Of a stretch of DNA of 31,271 nucleotides, positions 28,451 through 31,271 are shown one piece after another. The stretch comes from Nemertoderma westbladi (lineage: Eukaryota; Xenacoelomorpha; Nemertodermatida; Nemertodermatidae), in contig JAUCBJ010000374.1 in assembly GCA_032718475.1 (NCBI GenBank), positions 1 to 31,271 on the forward strand, read 5' to 3'. The notes beneath the pieces are model-generated. The model saw nothing but the letters and a program-made list of their open reading frames with translations. It made no database searches and was not told the origin of the DNA. Every line of letters begins with the position of its first letter. Position 1 is the stretch's first letter. Made by a program: the position numbers and the translations under genes.

Positions 28451-29590
28451 TAATGAATGAAATTCTGATTCAGAAATCAGTTATAAATCATGTAAATCAA
28501 TCATTCCTTCGTCAATCAATCAATAGGAATGTAAGTTTTCCGGAAATACGTTTTTCAAGGAAATTTCCGGAAAAGTATACTTCATCCGAGACTCAAAAGC
28601 CAAGACAACGAATCACCACAACTAAGCAGGAATCACTTGTTTATAGTGTTTACTCTACTTGTGTTAACTCTCTAGCTACATGTGTATAAACTTGCAAAAT
28701 AGCAGGAAGTAAATTGTGAAAGATTTAAAATTGATTAACCCTTAAACTGGTGAGGATCTTTCTAAAACGCCATCTCCACTTGGAGAAAACTCAAAGATGA
28801 GTTCTGCGATTGTTAGTTGTACTTGTTGGGAATTATTGATGAAATCAATTGTGACTTGGTGGGAGCTTTTCCTTCAATCTATTCTGACTTGGTTCAAACG
28901 CACAAAGGAGTTTCGGCTATACGTTTCTTTATGAGCTCCCAGGAAGGTAGCATTGACTTATCTGTCAACTTCACAAGCCCATTGTATTCGGCTGTTGGTG
29001 AGCTTTACAACAGTAGTTGAATCGACTCCAGACGATCAGTATATGCTAAACAACACGGTAGTAAAGTGTGTGAGAATTGTAAAATTTCAACTAATTGCCG
29101 TGTTTCATCATTATAAATAACAGAAACAGACTGTATGCACCAGGTTGAAGGTCATTTTCTCATGATCATGATCATGATAATCATGATCATTTCAGATGAT
29201 ATATATAACGGCCTCTGAAATTAAAAATTACGCAGAATCTATCGCTACTTTAACCCTATTACCACGGGGGGGGGGGGGGGGGGGGGGCGAATGGGCCCCT
29301 TCCTAGTTTTTAGTTGCTGTAACTATGCAACCACATTACGTACCCGCCCAATTTTTTGTGAGAATGAGCCAAATTTAATGCCGCATATTTTGCAAAAAAC
29401 GCCGTTGCAATTGGATTTCTACTTTTCGATGTGGGTGCCACCTCAAAATTTGGTCTCCAGCACCAAATTTTTTGAAATTTTCGAATTTTACAAAGTCATT
29501 CGTGATTTAGTAATTATTTATGTTTGGGCTATTTTTATTTATTTTTATTGGTTTGGATCACTCTAATGCTCTATACAAGTATGTAAGTGT
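28451..29590. other. Unrecognised sequence with a TCATGATCATGATCATGAT block
   Basis: Several short open frames exist (28453, 28817, 29291), but none resembles a known family. A short palindrome-rich (ATGATC)n block lies at 29159-29192. Confidence 0.35.
29266..29287. repeat. Poly(G) tract, 22 G
   Basis: An uninterrupted G run is preceded by ATTACCAC and followed by CGAATGGGCCCC. Confidence 0.95.
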
Positions 29591-30410
29591 AGTGGTACGT
29601 CATTTTGGAGCACCAAATTTAGGGCGTGGCACTTTAAAATTTCAAAATTACTTTATTCGGAAAATTTACTAAAGTTCTGATTTCGAAGCATTTTTAGTGG
29701 TTTTCTGGAGCGCTGAATCGATTAAAAGTAGTATAGAAGCCTGAAGACTTAGTGGTTCGCCATTTTTGGTGCACCAAAATTAGGGCGTGGCACTTCAAAT
29801 TTTGAAAAATACGAGATTCGGAAAATACACTAAAGTTTTGATTTGCAAAGCATTTTTATAGGTTTTCTGGAGCCCTGAATCGATTGAAAGTAATATAGAA
29901 GCCTGAAGACTTAGTGGTTCGCCATTTTAGGTGCACCAAAATTAGGGCGTGGCACTTCAAATTTTGAAAAATACGAGATTCGGAAAATTCACTAAAGTTT
30001 TGATTTCAAATTAATTTTATAGGTTTTCTGGAGCGCTGAATCGATTGAAAGTAATATAGATCCTCCTCAAATCCTTTGTGTACGTAATTTTCGGTGCACT
30101 AAAATTAGGGCGTGGCACTTCAAATTTTCAAAATTACTTTATTCGGAAAAAACACTAAAGTTTTGATTTCAAAAAATGGCTAACTTCTAAGTCTTCAGGC
30201 TTCTATATTACTATCAATCGATTCAGCGGTCTGGAAAACCCATAAAGATGCGTTGAAATAAAAAAATTAGGGGCATTTTCTGAATATCTAATTTTTCAAA
30301 ATTTGAAGTGCCACGCCCACTTCTTAGGTGCACGAAAAATAGCATCCACTTCAATTTTTGGAAGTGGAATATAATCACATTCGATTCAGCGTCTTGAAAA
30401 ACCTACTAAA
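29591..30410. repeat. Satellite-like tandem repeat, about 161-bp unit, with terminal inversion
   Basis: Direct units begin at 29591, 29751, 29913 and about 30075 (periods 160-162). Shared landmarks are GGTGCACCAAAATTAGGGCG, TGGCACTTCAAATTTT, ATTCGGAAAA, ACTAAAGTTTTGATTT, GGTTTTCTGGAGCGCTGAAT and ATAGAAGCCTGAAGACTT. From about 30189 the same unit runs in reverse complement for roughly 1.3 copies (CTTCAGGCTTCTATATTACT, then GAAGTGCCACGCCC). The fourth direct unit is truncated at the inversion point. There is no coding potential. Confidence 0.88.
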
Positions 30411-30475
30411 TCTAGCCAACACTGCCACACTATTAGTTTTTAGAAAACGAAAAATTTTGGATAGTACTCTACACG

Positions 30476-30542
30476 AACTCCCTGGACCGAACTGAACCGA
30501 ACTGGATCGAAAGAGAGGCGAACTGGACCGAACTGGACCGCC
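30476..30542. repeat. GAACTGGACC degenerate tandem repeat
   Basis: Five or six copies of a word of about 10-11 bp (GGACCGAACT and variants) surround a short AAAGAGAGGC interruption. Confidence 0.75.
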
Positions 30543-31068
30543 AAATGAAAGATAATGCAAAAACAACCACCCATGCAGACAAGTGAAAATAAATATTGAA
30601 ATAAATATTGTTATTTCATCCATTGTAAATAAAATAGCGTATAAGATGCCGCTAAATTAAGATTACTTCTTCTAACATTGATGTTGCACTGCTTTCACCA
30701 GTACCGGTACCAGTCCCACATCTGCATGTCTGTAGATTGCAGTATTTTGTGCACCGGCTGACCGGTAGTTCAAAAGTTGTGTTCAATGACATGTAGAGAG
30801 ACCTACCACATAATACTGCAATATACTCATATACATACGTAACATTATTATCTTTACCATCTTTATTTTTCTAAAATTAAGCTCACTTAGCAGCTTAGTA
30901 CTATACTGTAGTACAGTAGTAACTCTGCACCTAGCAGCCTAGACGTATATACTGGTTGGAGTAATTCAGTACCGGTTGCCGGTAGGCCTACTTATTTGAA
31001 TTTCTGCTTGTTTGGTTAAGGGCCAAATTATGTTTAATGCAATGTAACGGATATTGAACAATGCAGCA
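30543..31068. other. Unrecognised sequence rich in TACCGGTA and GTACTG words
   Basis: No gene or RNA is recognised. If the frame at 31069 is real, the last part may be its 5' UTR and promoter. Confidence 0.35.
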
Positions 31069-31271
31069 ATGACAGACGGTACCGGTAGCCGAAGTACCAA
31101 GGAATTAATAAACTTTATTTGCAACTCAAGTCCAAGTGGCGGTAGTCCGGAGCAACTAGGCCTATCGGGAAATACGGTTGGCGAATATCCGACAACGAAT
31201 TTAGAACATGTTGCGTTTGGGAATGTGAGTTGTCGTGATAAATGGCGATGGAAGTACGCTGGAACCAGCAC
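31069..31271 (+). CDS. Possible first coding exon of an unknown gene, partial at window edge
   Basis: An open frame starts at ATG 31069 (MTDGTGSRSTKELINFICNS) and remains open for 67 codons to the end of the window. The amino-acid mix is balanced, without the low-complexity look of most open frames here, and includes SSPSGGSPEQLGLSGN and a CRDKWRWKYAG segment. I do not recognise the protein. A competing open frame on the opposite strand (30966-31271) also runs off the edge, so the strand is not certain. The region shows no similarity to the repeats elsewhere in the window. Confidence 0.3.
   Translation, partial: MTDGTGSRSTKELINFICNSSPSGGSPEQLGLSGNTVGEYPTTNLEHVAFGNVSCRDKWRWKYAGTS

Noticed and set aside
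30375-30623. Minus-strand ORF across the GGACCGAACT repeat
   Set aside because: It is largely the translation of a short degenerate repeat and satellite remnant.

Overview
This is nuclear DNA from an animal, most likely a marine invertebrate. Two pieces of recognisable animal protein support this: a glutamine synthetase 3' exon at 4111-4312 and a complete barrier-to-autointegration factor (BAF) gene at 24461-24733. The rest is AT-rich non-coding DNA packed with transposon remnants, minisatellites and long G/C homopolymers, and it shows no bacterial gene organisation. Palindromic words such as TAGGCCTA, TACCGGTA and AGTACTGCAGTACT recur throughout. I cannot name the species or phylum from the sequence.

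Layout. Positions 1-4110 hold a 27-bp minisatellite, a 27-C run, relics of two different non-LTR retrotransposons (one carrying an expanded 21-bp minisatellite inside its ORF) and sequence that is probably intron of the glutamine synthetase gene. After the glutamine synthetase exon come a 24-bp minisatellite of about 34 units (5403-6236), a short inverted-repeat pair (7196-7783), a 1.15-kb fold-back palindrome (8213-9363), and a TA-flanked element with Tc1/mariner/pogo-like ends (9655-12077). A 403-bp Mutator-like element with a 9-bp target duplication sits inside that last element.

The most striking structure is 13226-23948, a transposon nest whose layers can be read from target-site duplications (TSDs). 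A degenerate retrotransposon reverse transcriptase is split by a 9.1-kb element (13689-22793) with long terminal inverted repeats and a TTCA duplication. Each arm of that element carries its own hAT-like insertion with an 8-bp duplication (13893-14644 and 21076-21852). The left arm also contains a palindromic element (15696-18980), which is split by a 2.66-kb element flanked by TAG (15759-18419). That element contains a third hAT-like element (17359-18163) and another retrotransposon 3' fragment. Counting the retrotransposon as the first, this is five layers deep. No transposase ORF is visible in any layer, so all look non-autonomous.

Downstream of BAF are a fourth hAT-like element (25571-26571), two G runs, a 161-bp satellite with a terminal inversion (29591-30410), and a possible first coding exon running off the right edge (31069-31271). 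The two firm genes have unrelated functions (nitrogen metabolism; chromatin and nuclear envelope), and nothing suggests they work together. Most apparent ORFs elsewhere are by-products of tandem repeats or antisense of the features listed.
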